In this document: in pieces, positions 41,707-50,580 of the stretch
Position numbering within the stretch: position 1 is the first letter of the stretch
Layout: each line of letters opens with the position of its first letter
From: Ferrovibrio sp964218355
Lineage (GTDB): Bacteria > Pseudomonadota > Alphaproteobacteria > Ferrovibrionales > Ferrovibrionaceae
NCBI RefSeq assembly: GCF_964218355.1
Contig: NZ_CAXPMC010000009.1
Location: 310,001 to 374,000 of the forward strand
Direction of reading: 5' to 3'
Length of the DNA: 64,000 nt
The notes under the pieces: model-generated
Told to the model about the DNA's origin: nothing
The model's input: the letters and a program-made list of their open reading frames with translations, nothing else
The model's database searches: none
Position numbers and translations under genes: made by a program

Positions 41707-42479
41707 TGATGTCACGTTCCTCCGCCGCCATGTCCGGCCTGCTGACCCTGCTGGCGCTGCTGCTGCTCTGGCAGGCTGCCGCCGTCGTCTTCGATATCCC
41801 CAGCTACATCGTGCCGGCCCCCTGGGCGGTGCTGCAGGAAATCGCCAGCCAGTGGCCATTCTATGTCGAGCAGTTCGCCGTGACCCTGCGTTCGACCCTG
41901 ATGGGCTTCGTGCTAGCCACCCTGCTCGGCATCGTGATCGGTACCATCACCGCCTATTCGCGGCTGTTCCGCATGACCATCTACCCGCTGATCCTGCTGC
42001 TGCAGGGTGTGCCGAAAGTGGCGCTGGCACCGGTGCTGATCATCTTTCTCGGCTTCGGCCTCACCTTCCAGGTCGTGGTGATCGCCTCGGTCGCCTTCTT
42101 TCCCGTCGTGGTCAATGCCGTGCTGGGCCTGACCTCGGTCGACCGCGACCTGATCATGCTGTCCCGCGTGCTGCGCACGCCGCGGCTGAAGGAATTCTGG
42201 ATGATCGGCCTGCCGCATGCGGCGCCGTCGGTCTTCTCGGGCATGAAGGTGGCAATGACCCTGTCGGTGATCGGCGCCGTGGTGGCCGAGTTCGTGTCCA
42301 GCGAGGCCGGCCTCGGCCATGCCCTGATCATCGCCAATGCCGAGTTCAACACCGCCATGGCCTTCGCCGCCATCTTCCTGCTGTCCCTGATGTCCTTCGC
42401 GCTGTTCGGGCTGATCCGCCTGATCGAGCTGCGCGCGGTGCCCTGGGCGGAAGATCCGGTCCTCGGCCAGGGACACTGA
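41706..42479 (+). CDS. ABC transporter permease, SsuC/TauC/ThiX type
   Basis: The 257-aa permease has six hydrophobic helices and the family EAA loop in SRVLRTPRLKEFWMIGLPHAAPSVFSGMK. The early YIVPAPWAVLQEIASQW segment is typical of the nitrate/sulfonate/taurine and HMP importers. It is the membrane part of the importer encoded with the following binding protein and ATPase. Its ATG overlaps the hydrolase stop. The imported compound is most likely the substrate of the enzymes in the same operon. Confidence 0.92.
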   Translation: MMSRSSAAMSGLLTLLALLLLWQAAAVVFDIPSYIVPAPWAVLQEIASQWPFYVEQFAVTLRSTLMGFVLATLLGIVIGTITAYSRLFRMTIYPLILLLQGVPKVALAPVLIIFLGFGLTFQVVVIASVAFFPVVVNAVLGLTSVDRDLIMLSRVLRTPRLKEFWMIGLPHAAPSVFSGMKVAMTLSVIGAVVAEFVSSEAGLGHALIIANAEFNTAMAFAAIFLLSLMSFALFGLIRLIELRAVPWAEDPVLGQGH

Positions 42480-42556
42480 AAACCAGGGCATCAAACCCAA
42501 TAACAGAACGCCGTCGCCGCCAGCCCCAGCCAGCCACACATCTATGGAGAGACGTC

Positions 42557-43603
42557 ATGACTGATACCCGCAAGATTTCCCGCCGCGGCTTCGGCCGTCT
42601 TGCCGCCGGCAGCTTCGCCGCCGGTGTCGCCCTGCCGATGATCGGCGCCGGTGCCCGTGCCCAGGACCGGAAGGCCGTCACCTTCCTGTTCGACGTGAAG
42701 CCCTATTCCAAGCATGCGCTGTTCTACCCGGCGCTGGAAAACGGCTATTTCGCCAAGCGTGGCCTGGATGTCACCTTCAACGCCGGCAAGGGCTCGGCCG
42801 ATGTGGCCCAGAAAGTGGCGGCCAAGGGAGCCGAATTCGGCTTTGTCGATGCCGGCACCGCCGTACTGGCGCGCGGTCGCGGCATGCCGATCAAGCTGAC
42901 CGCGATGGTGCACTACAAGAACATGATGACAGTGGCCAGCCTGCGCGAGCCGCCGATCAGGACCCCGAAAGACCTCGAAGGATTGAAGATTGCCGCCAAT
43001 GCCGGCGATTCGGTGCGCACCGCGCTGGGCGCCGTCGCCGCCATCAACGGCATCGACTTCCGCAAGATCGAATTCGTCACCGTCGAGACCGCCAACAAGC
43101 GGCCGCTGCTTTTCGCGGGCCAGGTCGATGCCACCTGCGACTATGCCGTCAACATGCCGGTCTACGAGGCTGCCGCCGCCAAGATGGGCAAGCAGGCCTC
43201 GCAGGTGCTGTTCTCGGAGTTCGGCGTCGATGTCTACAGCAATGGCATCCTGACCCGCGACGATGTGCTGAAGGATGATCCGAAGCTGGCCCGGGATTTC
43301 AACGACGCCATGGTCGAATCGATGATCTTCGCCATCGAGAACCGCGACGAAGCCGTGAAGATGTTCCTGAAGCACAATCCGCAGTCGGATGGCGAACTGG
43401 CCCGGGCCGGCCTCGACGTCGCCATCGAACATCTGCTGGTGCCCGAAGTTGCCGAACACGGCATCGGCCCGATGTCCAGGGAGAAGATGGCGCGCACCAT
43501 CGAGATCATGAAGAGCTACTTCAACCTCGCCGGTTCGGTGTCGCCGGCCGACATGTACAGCAACGACTTCGTCACCGCCGGCCGCAAACCCAAGGCGGCA
43601 TGA
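42557..43603 (+). CDS. NMT1/THI5-like ABC transporter substrate-binding protein
   Basis: The 348-aa protein carries a Tat signal (SRRGFGRLAAGSFAAGVALP) and then a periplasmic-binding fold of the NMT1/SsuA type. Visible blocks are FYPALENGYFAKRGLDVTFN, GFVDAGTAVLARG and LEGLKIAANAGDSVRTALG. Such proteins bind pyrimidine, sulfonate, aromatic acid or related small ligands. Tat export suggests that it folds before crossing the membrane. GGAGAG precedes ATG 42557 after a 77-bp gap, and its stop overlaps the ATPase start (ATGATG). The ligand is unknown and is the key to the operon. Confidence 0.92.
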   Translation: MTDTRKISRRGFGRLAAGSFAAGVALPMIGAGARAQDRKAVTFLFDVKPYSKHALFYPALENGYFAKRGLDVTFNAGKGSADVAQKVAAKGAEFGFVDAGTAVLARGRGMPIKLTAMVHYKNMMTVASLREPPIRTPKDLEGLKIAANAGDSVRTALGAVAAINGIDFRKIEFVTVETANKRPLLFAGQVDATCDYAVNMPVYEAAAAKMGKQASQVLFSEFGVDVYSNGILTRDDVLKDDPKLARDFNDAMVESMIFAIENRDEAVKMFLKHNPQSDGELARAGLDVAIEHLLVPEVAEHGIGPMSREKMARTIEIMKSYFNLAGSVSPADMYSNDFVTAGRKPKAA

Positions 43604-44382
43604 TGACGCAACCGGAGAGTCTGGTTCCGGCCATTGAGATCGCGGGGCTTGGCAAGCGCTATGCCTCGCGATCGGGTGGCACTGTTGCACTGCGGGATGT
43701 CAGCCTTACGGTCGGACGGCATGAGTTCGTCTGCATCGTCGGGCCCAGCGGCTGCGGCAAGTCAACCCTGCTGAAGATCATTTCCGGCATCGAGCCGCCG
43801 AGCGACGGCATGGTGCGGCGCTTCGGCGAGATCGTGACGGAGCCGACCCCGGATATCGGCATGGTGTTCCAGGCGCCGGTGCTGATGAAGTGGCGCACGG
43901 TGATCGACAACGTGATGTTTCCGATCGACGCGCTGGGCCTGCGCCGGAAGGATTATGCCGGCAAGGCGCAGGCCCTGCTGAAATTGGCTGGACTGGAGGC
44001 TTTCGCCGATGCCTGGCCGCGGCAGCTGTCGGGCGGCATGCAGCAGCGCGTGGCGCTGTGCCGGGCGCTGATCTACGACCCGCCCTTCCTGCTGATGGAC
44101 GAGCCGTTCGGTGCGCTCGATGCGCTGACCCGCGACCAGATGAATGTCGAACTGATGCGCATCTGGAGCGAGACCCGCAAGGCAACCCTGCTGATCACCC
44201 ACAGCGTTGCCGAGGCGGTGTTCCTGGCCGACCGCGTTCTGGTGATGAGCGGCCGGCCCGGCACCATCCTGGAGGATATCCGCATCGACCTGCCACGGCC
44301 GCGGGATACCAGCATGCGAACCACTCCGGCCTTCATGGAGCATGTGCGTCATATCAGCGGCCTTCTGGGTGTGCATGACTGA
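43600..44382 (+). CDS. ABC transporter ATP-binding protein, SsuB/TauB type
   Basis: The 260-aa ATPase has Walker A GPSGCGKSTLLK, the Q-loop VFQAPVLMKW, signature LSGGMQQRVALCRAL, Walker B FLLMDEPFGALDALT and the switch His in LITHSVAEAVFLADR. The DEPFGALD form and the QAPVLMKWRT motif are typical of this importer class. It powers the permease at 41706. The start overlaps the binding-protein stop by 4 bp. A 120-bp gap with a GC-rich hairpin separates it from the NIPSNAP gene. Confidence 0.93.
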   Translation: MMTQPESLVPAIEIAGLGKRYASRSGGTVALRDVSLTVGRHEFVCIVGPSGCGKSTLLKIISGIEPPSDGMVRRFGEIVTEPTPDIGMVFQAPVLMKWRTVIDNVMFPIDALGLRRKDYAGKAQALLKLAGLEAFADAWPRQLSGGMQQRVALCRALIYDPPFLLMDEPFGALDALTRDQMNVELMRIWSETRKATLLITHSVAEAVFLADRVLVMSGRPGTILEDIRIDLPRPRDTSMRTTPAFMEHVRHISGLLGVHD

Positions 44383-44460
44383 CTGTCCGGGCGGCTGAAG
44401 CGGGGTTCCCGGGCGGCCCTGTGGATTGCCCCGGCGACGCCAAGATCGTATACGGAAGAG

Positions 44461-44480
44461 CCCCGGGCAGCGACCCGGGG
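44461..44480 (+). terminator. Hairpin between importer and NIPSNAP genes
   Basis: CCCCGGG and CCCGGGG form a 7-bp stem around CAGCGA, ending 22 nt before the NIPSNAP start. There is no T-run. It may damp read-through or stabilise the upstream mRNA. Confidence 0.45.
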
Positions 44481-44502
44481 GCGATAACCGGAGGAAACCG
44501 CT

Positions 44503-44826
44503 ATGCTGCTCGATGTCCGCACCTATACCTGCCGGCCCGGCCGGCTGAAGCCGCAGCTAGACCTTTACGAGCAGTATGGCCTGACCCCGCAGAAGCGCCA
44601 TCTAGGCGAGCCCTTCGCCTTCCTGGTGACGGAAACGGGGCCGCTGAACACCTATACGCACATCTGGGCCTATGAGAATGCCGGCGACCGCGAGAAGAAG
44701 CGGGCTGCCATGCAGGCAGATCCGGACTGGCAGCTTTTCATTCAGAAAAGCGCTGAGGCCGGCAATCTTGCCTCCCAGGAGACCCGACTGATGACGCCGG
44801 CGCCGTTCGCGCCGATCAAGCGCTGA
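44503..44826 (+). CDS. NIPSNAP family protein
   Basis: This 107-aa protein is a single ferredoxin-like NIPSNAP domain: LLDVRTYTCRPGRLKPQLDL at the start, a central LVTETGPLNTYTHIWAYEN with the typical His-x-Trp, and a tail DWQLFIQKSAEAGNLASQET. Small bacterial NIPSNAP proteins often occur in catabolic operons, where their role is undefined; they may be dimeric enzymes or chaperones. GGAGG upstream of ATG 44503 gives strong translation. It is 21 nt before the thiamine-diphosphate enzyme gene and is likely its partner. Confidence 0.9.
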   Translation: MLLDVRTYTCRPGRLKPQLDLYEQYGLTPQKRHLGEPFAFLVTETGPLNTYTHIWAYENAGDREKKRAAMQADPDWQLFIQKSAEAGNLASQETRLMTPAPFAPIKR

Positions 44827-44847
44827 CAGATACGGAGCGACTTCGTG

Positions 44848-46539
44848 ATGAAACGGAGTGGCGGCCAGATTTTGGTCGAGCAGCTGAAGCTGCATGGCGT
44901 CGACACCATGTATGGCGTCCCGGGCGAGAGTTTCCTGGCGGTGCTCGACGCCCTGCACGATCACAGCAACGCCATGCGGTTTGTCATCTGCCGGCAGGAG
45001 GGTGGCGCCGCGATGATGGCCGATGCCTATGGCAAGACCACCGGCCGGCCCGGCATCTGCATGGTCACCCGCGGCCCCGGCGCCACCAATGCTTCGGCCG
45101 GCGTGCATGTCGCTTACCAGGATTCGACGCCGATGATCCTGCTGATCGGCCAGGTCGGCCGCGACATGATGGAACGCGAGGCTTTTCAGGAAGTCGACTA
45201 TCGCCGCATGTTCGGCCAGATGGCGAAATGGGTGGCGCAGATCGACGATGCCGCCCGCATCCCCGAATTCATGGCGCGCGCCTTTTCGGTCGCCATGTCG
45301 GGCCGGCGGGGGCCGGTGGTGCTGGCGCTGCCGGAAGACATGCTGACCGATGTGGTCGAATGCGCCGATGGCCGCCCGATCCAGCCGGCCGAGGCGCATC
45401 CCGGTCCGGCGCAGATGGCGCAGCTGAAGACGATGCTGGAGGCATCGGAATGCCCGCTGATGATCGTCGGCGGCAGCGGCTGGAGCGAGGCGGTGCGTGG
45501 CCAGGTGCAGGCCTGGGCGGAGGCCTCGGCGGTTCCGGTCGCCGCGGTGTTCCGCCGCCAGGATTATCTCGACAATGACTGGGCGGGCTATGTCGGCGAT
45601 GTCGGCATTGGCATCAATCCGAAGCTGCAGCAGCGCCTGAAGGAGGCCGACCTGCTGCTGGTGATGGGCTCCAAGCTCGGCGAGATGGCTACCGGCGGTT
45701 ATACCATGATCGACATCCCGGTGCCGGGGCAGGCGATCGTGCATGTGCATGCCGGTGCCGAGGAACTGAACCGGGTCTATTCCGCCGACCTCGCCATCAA
45801 TGCCTCCAATGCCGCCTTTGCCGCGGCACTCGCCGCCATGGGGCCGGTGAAGGGGAAGGTGGCCGGCCGGGCGGCGGCCGTGAAGCAGGCGCGGGCCGAA
45901 TACGAAGCCTGGCAGCAGCCCGGCATCTCACCGGGTCCGGTGCAGATGGGTGCGATCATCCAGTGGCTGGACGCCAACCTGCCGGCCGATGCCGTGTTCA
46001 CCAACGGGGCCGGCAACTATGCCACCTGGGTGCACCGTTTCCACCGCTACCGCCGGCATAGCAGCCAGCTGGCACCGACCTCGGGTTCGATGGGATATGG
46101 CGTGCCGGCGGCGGTGGCCGCCAAGCTGCTCAACCCCGACCGCACCGTCGTGGCCTTTGCCGGCGACGGCTGCTTCCTGATGACCGGGCAGGAATTCGCC
46201 ACCGCCGTCCAGTATGGCGCCGGCATCATCGTCGTGGTGGTCAACAACGGCATGTACGGCACCATCCGCATGCACCAGGAGCGCGAATACCCCGAACGGG
46301 TCAGCGGCACCACCCTGGTCAATCCGGATTTCGCCGCCTATGCGCGGGCCTTCGGCGGCCATGGTGAAACGGTGGAACGCACGGAAGACTTCGCCGAAGC
46401 CTTCCGCCGCGCCCAGGCCAGCGGCAAGCCGGCGATCATCGAGGTGAAACTCGATCCGGAAGCCCTGACCCCGCGTGCTTCGCTGAGTGACATCCGCGCC
46501 GCCGGCATCAAGGCCAAGGCGCACCACAGCGACCGGTAA
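44848..46539 (+). CDS. Thiamine diphosphate-dependent enzyme (acetolactate synthase-like)
   Basis: The 563-aa product has the three-domain layout of ThDP enzymes. The catalytic Glu51 lies in CRQEGGAAMMADAYG, and the ThDP/Mg motif AGDGCFLMTGQEFATA runs through to NNGMYGTI near residue 438-465. It resembles acetolactate synthase, but no regulatory subunit gene is present, so a decarboxylase or ligase acting on a 2-oxo acid is as likely. It closes the LysR-controlled operon, 21 nt after the NIPSNAP gene. GTG 44845 directly precedes ATG 44848; GGAG upstream serves either. Together with the importer it suggests breakdown of an imported compound through a 2-oxo acid intermediate. Confidence 0.9.
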   Translation: MKRSGGQILVEQLKLHGVDTMYGVPGESFLAVLDALHDHSNAMRFVICRQEGGAAMMADAYGKTTGRPGICMVTRGPGATNASAGVHVAYQDSTPMILLIGQVGRDMMEREAFQEVDYRRMFGQMAKWVAQIDDAARIPEFMARAFSVAMSGRRGPVVLALPEDMLTDVVECADGRPIQPAEAHPGPAQMAQLKTMLEASECPLMIVGGSGWSEAVRGQVQAWAEASAVPVAAVFRRQDYLDNDWAGYVGDVGIGINPKLQQRLKEADLLLVMGSKLGEMATGGYTMIDIPVPGQAIVHVHAGAEELNRVYSADLAINASNAAFAAALAAMGPVKGKVAGRAAAVKQARAEYEAWQQPGISPGPVQMGAIIQWLDANLPADAVFTNGAGNYATWVHRFHRYRRHSSQLAPTSGSMGYGVPAAVAAKLLNPDRTVVAFAGDGCFLMTGQEFATAVQYGAGIIVVVVNNGMYGTIRMHQEREYPERVSGTTLVNPDFAAYARAFGGHGETVERTEDFAEAFRRAQASGKPAIIEVKLDPEALTPRASLSDIRAAGIKAKAHHSDR

Positions 46540-46566
46540 GGCCGGCCGCCGGATTTCTGCCGGGGT

Positions 46567-48678
46567 TTACTCCGCCGCTGCGCCGGTGTTGATCACGGGA
46601 TCCATGCCGGCCAGTTCCGCGCGCGGCAGGTGGCAGGCGATGCGGTGGCCGGGCCCGAAGCGCTGTTCGGGCGGCGGCTGCTCATCGCAGATATCGCCGA
46701 TCTTGCGGTGGCAGCGGGTGGCAAAGGGGCAGCCGGCGGGCCGTTCCAGCACGCTGGGCGGCTTGCCTTCCAGCACGATCCGCTTGGATTTCACGTTCGG
46801 ATCGGCCACCGGCACCGCCGACAGCAGGGCTTCGGTATAGGGGTGATAGGGCGGGGCGAAGACATCCTCGACCCGGCCGTATTCCATGATCTTGCCGAGA
46901 TACATCACGGCCACGCGGTCGGCGAGGTAGCGCACCACCGAGAGGTCGTGGCTGATGAACAGAAGGGTGGTCTGCCGTTCGGTCTGCAGGTCGGCCAGCA
47001 GGTTGATGATCGCCGCCTGCACCGAGACATCAAGTGCCGAGACCGGTTCGTCGGCAATGATCACCTCCGGGCTGCCGGCCAGCGCGCGGGCGATGGCGAC
47101 ACGCTGTTTCTGGCCGCCGGACAGCTGGCGCGGCTTGCGGCGGGCGAATTCGGCCGGCAGGTTCACCGCCTTCAGCAGCGACAGAACTTTCGCCTTCAGC
47201 TTCTCGCCGTCAAGATTGGCGAACTGGCGCAGTGGCCGTTCCAGCGTGTAGCCGACTGTGTGGCTGGGGTTGAGGGTCGAATCCGGATTCTGGAACACCA
47301 TCTGCAGCCGGCGGATCACGTCGTCGGGCCGCTTGTCGACGCCCATGTCGGTAAGGTCGATTTCGTCCAGCGTCACCTTGCCGCCGGTGGCCGTCTCCAG
47401 CCCGGTCAGTACCTTGGCCAGTGTCGACTTGCCGCAGCCGCTTTCGCCGACGATGGCGAGTGTCTCGCCGCGGCGGGCCCGCAGGCTGATGCCGTCAATG
47501 GCCTTGACCTCGGTGGTCTCGCTGCCGATGAACCCCATGCCACCGGCCTGCTCGTAATATTTGCGCAGGTTGTCGATTTCGAGCAGCGGTTCGGCGACGG
47601 TGCCCTGCTGGCCGTCAGTCTCGGTGCCGGCGACTGGCGCCAGCACGGCGGGCAGTTCCTGCTGGCGGATACAGCGCACCCGGTGGCGCTCGGATTGCGG
47701 GGCAAAACCCATGCGGATTGTGTCGCTGGTGCAGGGGCCCGTCTGTCGGAACTCGCAGCGTGGCGCGAAGATGCAGCCCGGCGGGCGGTTGCGCGGCACC
47801 GTCACGGTGCCGCGGATTGGCACCAGCGGTGCGGAATGCTTGTCGGCATCCAGGCTGGGCAGGCAGCTCAGCAGGCCGCGGGTATAGGGATGCCGGGGGT
47901 CGTTGAAGACCTCCTTGATCGGTCCTTCCTCGACCAGTTCGCCTGCATACAGCACGCCGATGCGGTCGCAGATGCGCACCACGGTACCCAGATTGTGGCT
48001 GATGAAAACGATTGAGGTCTTGTGCTTCCTGCGCAGGGTGGCGATCAGGTCGAGCACGGCCGCCTCGACGGTCACATCAAGGCCGGTGGTCGGCTCGTCC
48101 ATGATCAGCAGGGCAGGCTCTGCCATCAGCGCCATGGCGATCACCACGCGCTGCTGCTGTCCGCCCGACAGCTGGTGCGGATAGCGCTCCATGATCGCGG
48201 CCGGATCGGGCAGGTTGACCTCTTCCAGCATGGCCAGTGCGCGGTCATGGGCTTCCGCGCGTCTGGCGCCGTCGTGATAGATGGGCACCTCCATCAGCTG
48301 CTCGCCGATGGTCATGGTCGGGTTCAGGCTCGACATCGGGTCCTGGTAGACCATGGCCATGCGGTTGCCGCGCAGCCGGCGCAGTTCCTCGTCATCCAGC
48401 GCGTAGAGGTCGCGGCCTTCGAAGATCACCTTGCCGTTCATGATGCGCCCGGCATTGCCGAGATAGCGCATGATGGCGTAGCCGATGGTCGATTTTCCGC
48501 AGCCGCTTTCGCCGACGAGGCCGATGGCTTCGCCGGGATAGAGCTTCAGATCGAGATCCGGCACCACATTGATCTCGCCCGAGCGGGTGAAGTACGAAAT
48601 GCGCAGATTCTGCAGGTCGAGAACCGGCTGCCGCGAGACGGCCGAGACGACAGGGGCGGGGCTGGTCCGGTCAGTCAC
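46567..48678 (-). CDS. Fused peptide-type ABC transporter ATP-binding protein (DppD-DppF)
   Basis: This 703-aa protein contains two complete ATPase cassettes. The first has Walker A GESGCGKSTIGY, signature LSGGQQQRV and Walker B LLIMDEPTTGLD; the second, after about residue 365, has GESGCGKSTLAK, LSGGQKQRV and VIIADEPVSALD. Both keep the oligopeptide-type C-terminal cysteine motif (CIFAPRCEF, CPFATRCH). The fusion replaces separate DppD and DppF subunits. The GTG start at 48678 overlaps the permease stop by 8 bp, with GGAGG upstream. It is the last gene of the 52272-46567 operon, whose substrate is not known. Confidence 0.93.
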   Translation of the reverse strand: MTDRTSPAPVVSAVSRQPVLDLQNLRISYFTRSGEINVVPDLDLKLYPGEAIGLVGESGCGKSTIGYAIMRYLGNAGRIMNGKVIFEGRDLYALDDEELRRLRGNRMAMVYQDPMSSLNPTMTIGEQLMEVPIYHDGARRAEAHDRALAMLEEVNLPDPAAIMERYPHQLSGGQQQRVVIAMALMAEPALLIMDEPTTGLDVTVEAAVLDLIATLRRKHKTSIVFISHNLGTVVRICDRIGVLYAGELVEEGPIKEVFNDPRHPYTRGLLSCLPSLDADKHSAPLVPIRGTVTVPRNRPPGCIFAPRCEFRQTGPCTSDTIRMGFAPQSERHRVRCIRQQELPAVLAPVAGTETDGQQGTVAEPLLEIDNLRKYYEQAGGMGFIGSETTEVKAIDGISLRARRGETLAIVGESGCGKSTLAKVLTGLETATGGKVTLDEIDLTDMGVDKRPDDVIRRLQMVFQNPDSTLNPSHTVGYTLERPLRQFANLDGEKLKAKVLSLLKAVNLPAEFARRKPRQLSGGQKQRVAIARALAGSPEVIIADEPVSALDVSVQAAIINLLADLQTERQTTLLFISHDLSVVRYLADRVAVMYLGKIMEYGRVEDVFAPPYHPYTEALLSAVPVADPNVKSKRIVLEGKPPSVLERPAGCPFATRCHRKIGDICDEQPPPEQRFGPGHRIACHLPRAELAGMDPVINTGAAAE

Positions 48679-49561
48679 GCAGCGATACCTCCCTCAGGCC
48701 GTCGGCCAGCAGGTTGAGGCCGAGCACCAGCGATGAGATCGCGATACAGGGCAGCACTGTCATATGCGGAAAAGCCAGCGCCATCGAGCGCGCCTCGTTG
48801 ATCATGCCGCCCCAGTCCGGGTCCGGCGGTGGCAGGCCGAGACCGAGGAACCCGAGCACGCCGATGGTGATGGTCACGTAGCCCATGCGCAGGCAGGCAT
48901 CGACGATCAGCGGACCGCGGGCATTGGGCAGGATTTCGACGAACATGATGTACCAGGCGCTTTCGCCGCGCATCTTGGCCGCCGCCACATAATCGCGCTC
49001 GCGGATCTCCAGCACTAGGCCGCGCACGATGCGCATGATGCCGGGGGCCGAGGCGAAGGTGACGGCCAGAACGATGTTGATTCCGGAGGCACCGATGGTG
49101 GCGATGATCACCACATAGAGCACCAGAATGGGGAAGGAGAGGATGATGTCGCCGATGCGCGACAGCACTTCGTCGATCCAGCCCCGGTAGAAGCCAGCCG
49201 CCAGCCCCATCACGATGCCGAGTCCGTAGGCACAGGCGGTGGCGACGAAACCGTAGAACAGCACGGTGCGCGATCCCCAGATGATGCGCGAGAGGATATC
49301 GCGGCCGAGATGGTCGGACCCGAGCCAGAAGGTGCCGTCGCCGGCGGCAAAGGCGGTGCCGGGCTTGGCGAAGGGCTGCAGGGTGGCATTCGGATCGAAG
49401 GGGGCCAGCAGCGGCGCCAGCAGGGCGACGACAATCCAGAACAGGATGATGCCGACGCCGATCATCGCCACCGGGCTTTCGCGCAGCAGGCCGATCATGC
49501 GCAGCAGCCGCATGGCGGGTGCCGGGAGGAGGGGGCGGGCGGTCTGGTCGCTGGTGCTCAT
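48671..49561 (-). CDS. Peptide-type ABC transporter permease (DppC family)
   Basis: The 296-aa permease has the DppC block WLGSDHLGRDILSRIIWGSRTV and an EAA loop in RDYVAAAKMRGESAWYIMFVEILPN. Six hydrophobic helices are visible. It pairs with the DppB-type protein encoded 10 nt upstream, and its stop overlaps the fused ATPase start. It is in the second peptide-type import operon of this window and is clearly different in sequence from the DppC-type protein at 12508. Confidence 0.92.
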   Translation of the reverse strand: MSTSDQTARPLLPAPAMRLLRMIGLLRESPVAMIGVGIILFWIVVALLAPLLAPFDPNATLQPFAKPGTAFAAGDGTFWLGSDHLGRDILSRIIWGSRTVLFYGFVATACAYGLGIVMGLAAGFYRGWIDEVLSRIGDIILSFPILVLYVVIIATIGASGINIVLAVTFASAPGIMRIVRGLVLEIRERDYVAAAKMRGESAWYIMFVEILPNARGPLIVDACLRMGYVTITIGVLGFLGLGLPPPDPDWGGMINEARSMALAFPHMTVLPCIAISSLVLGLNLLADGLREVSLRD

Positions 49562-49571
49562 GGTCCGGCCC

Positions 49572-50504
49572 TCACTGCAACCGGATGCGCGGGTTGAGAT
49601 AGGTGTAGCCGATATCGGCCAGCGTCTGGGTCGTTACCGCCACCAGCACGGCAACCATGGCGCAGCCCTGGATCAGGTAGATGTCCTGATTCAGCGACGC
49701 CTCCAGCAGCAGGGCGCCGAATCCCTTGTAGGCGAAGAAGAACTCGACCACGACCACGCCTGACAGCAGCCAGTTGACCTGCAGCATGATCACAGTGAAG
49801 GGAGGGATCAGGGCATTGCGCAGGCCGTGCCGCAGGATCACGCGATGGAAGGGCAGGCCCTTGAGAAACGCAGTGCGGATATAGGGTGCGGTCATCACCT
49901 CGGCCATAGAGGCGCGGGTCATGCGGGTGACATAGCCGATGTCGTAGAGCACCAGCACCATCACCGGCAGCACCAGCTGGGCAGGATCGAAGCCGCCGGA
50001 CATCGCCGATGTACCGGGCAGCACGCCGAGACCGAAGACGAAGATCGCAGCGAGGAAGACGGCACTGGCGAATTCCGGGATCGAGGTGGTGATGATGCTG
50101 GCGATCGAGATGCCGCGATCCAGCGCCGAGCCCTCGCGCATGCCGGCCAGCACGCCGAGCAGCAGCGACATCGGGATCAGCACGGCGAAAGTCCAGAAGG
50201 CAAGGATCGCCGTGTTCCACAGCCGTGGCCACAGAACCTCGCCGACCGGCACCTTGAAGCGGATGCTCTCGCCGAAATCGCCGGTGGCGACATTCACCAG
50301 CCAGGTGAGATACCGCTGCCACAGCGGATCGAGATAGCCGTTGGCCGCCATCCAGAGCTGGCGCTGCTCCTCGCTGCTGTAGGGACCGAGCACCTTGACG
50401 GCGACCGAGCCCGGATTGAGCTCGAGCAGGAGGAAGACAAGCAGCGAAACCGCCAGCATGGTCAGGGCGGTGATCGCCAGTCGTCGGATGATGAATTTCA
50501 GCAC
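49572..50504 (-). CDS. Peptide-type ABC transporter permease (DppB family)
   Basis: The 310-aa permease begins IIRRLAITALTMLAVSLLVF and carries the EAA-type loop APYIRTAFLKGLPFHRVILRHGLRN. It starts at GTG 50504 with AGGA upstream. It is 76 nt downstream of the binding-protein gene and 10 nt upstream of the DppC-type gene on the minus strand. With its partner it forms the pore of the second peptide-type importer. A GNPGSVAVKVLG-like periplasmic loop is typical of DppB. Confidence 0.92.
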   Translation of the reverse strand: MLKFIIRRLAITALTMLAVSLLVFLLLELNPGSVAVKVLGPYSSEEQRQLWMAANGYLDPLWQRYLTWLVNVATGDFGESIRFKVPVGEVLWPRLWNTAILAFWTFAVLIPMSLLLGVLAGMREGSALDRGISIASIITTSIPEFASAVFLAAIFVFGLGVLPGTSAMSGGFDPAQLVLPVMVLVLYDIGYVTRMTRASMAEVMTAPYIRTAFLKGLPFHRVILRHGLRNALIPPFTVIMLQVNWLLSGVVVVEFFFAYKGFGALLLEASLNQDIYLIQGCAMVAVLVAVTTQTLADIGYTYLNPRIRLQ

Positions 50505-50580
50505 GCTTGTGCGATTCCTGTTCGGTTGCAGGGCGCGAACCGGGCTGCGGGGCGACGGTCATCGCCCCGCAGCAGCCGGA

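Noticed and set aside
46540..46566. Possible bidirectional terminator between the two convergent operons
   Set aside because: The GC-rich CCGG repeats do not form a convincing stem and no T-run is present.
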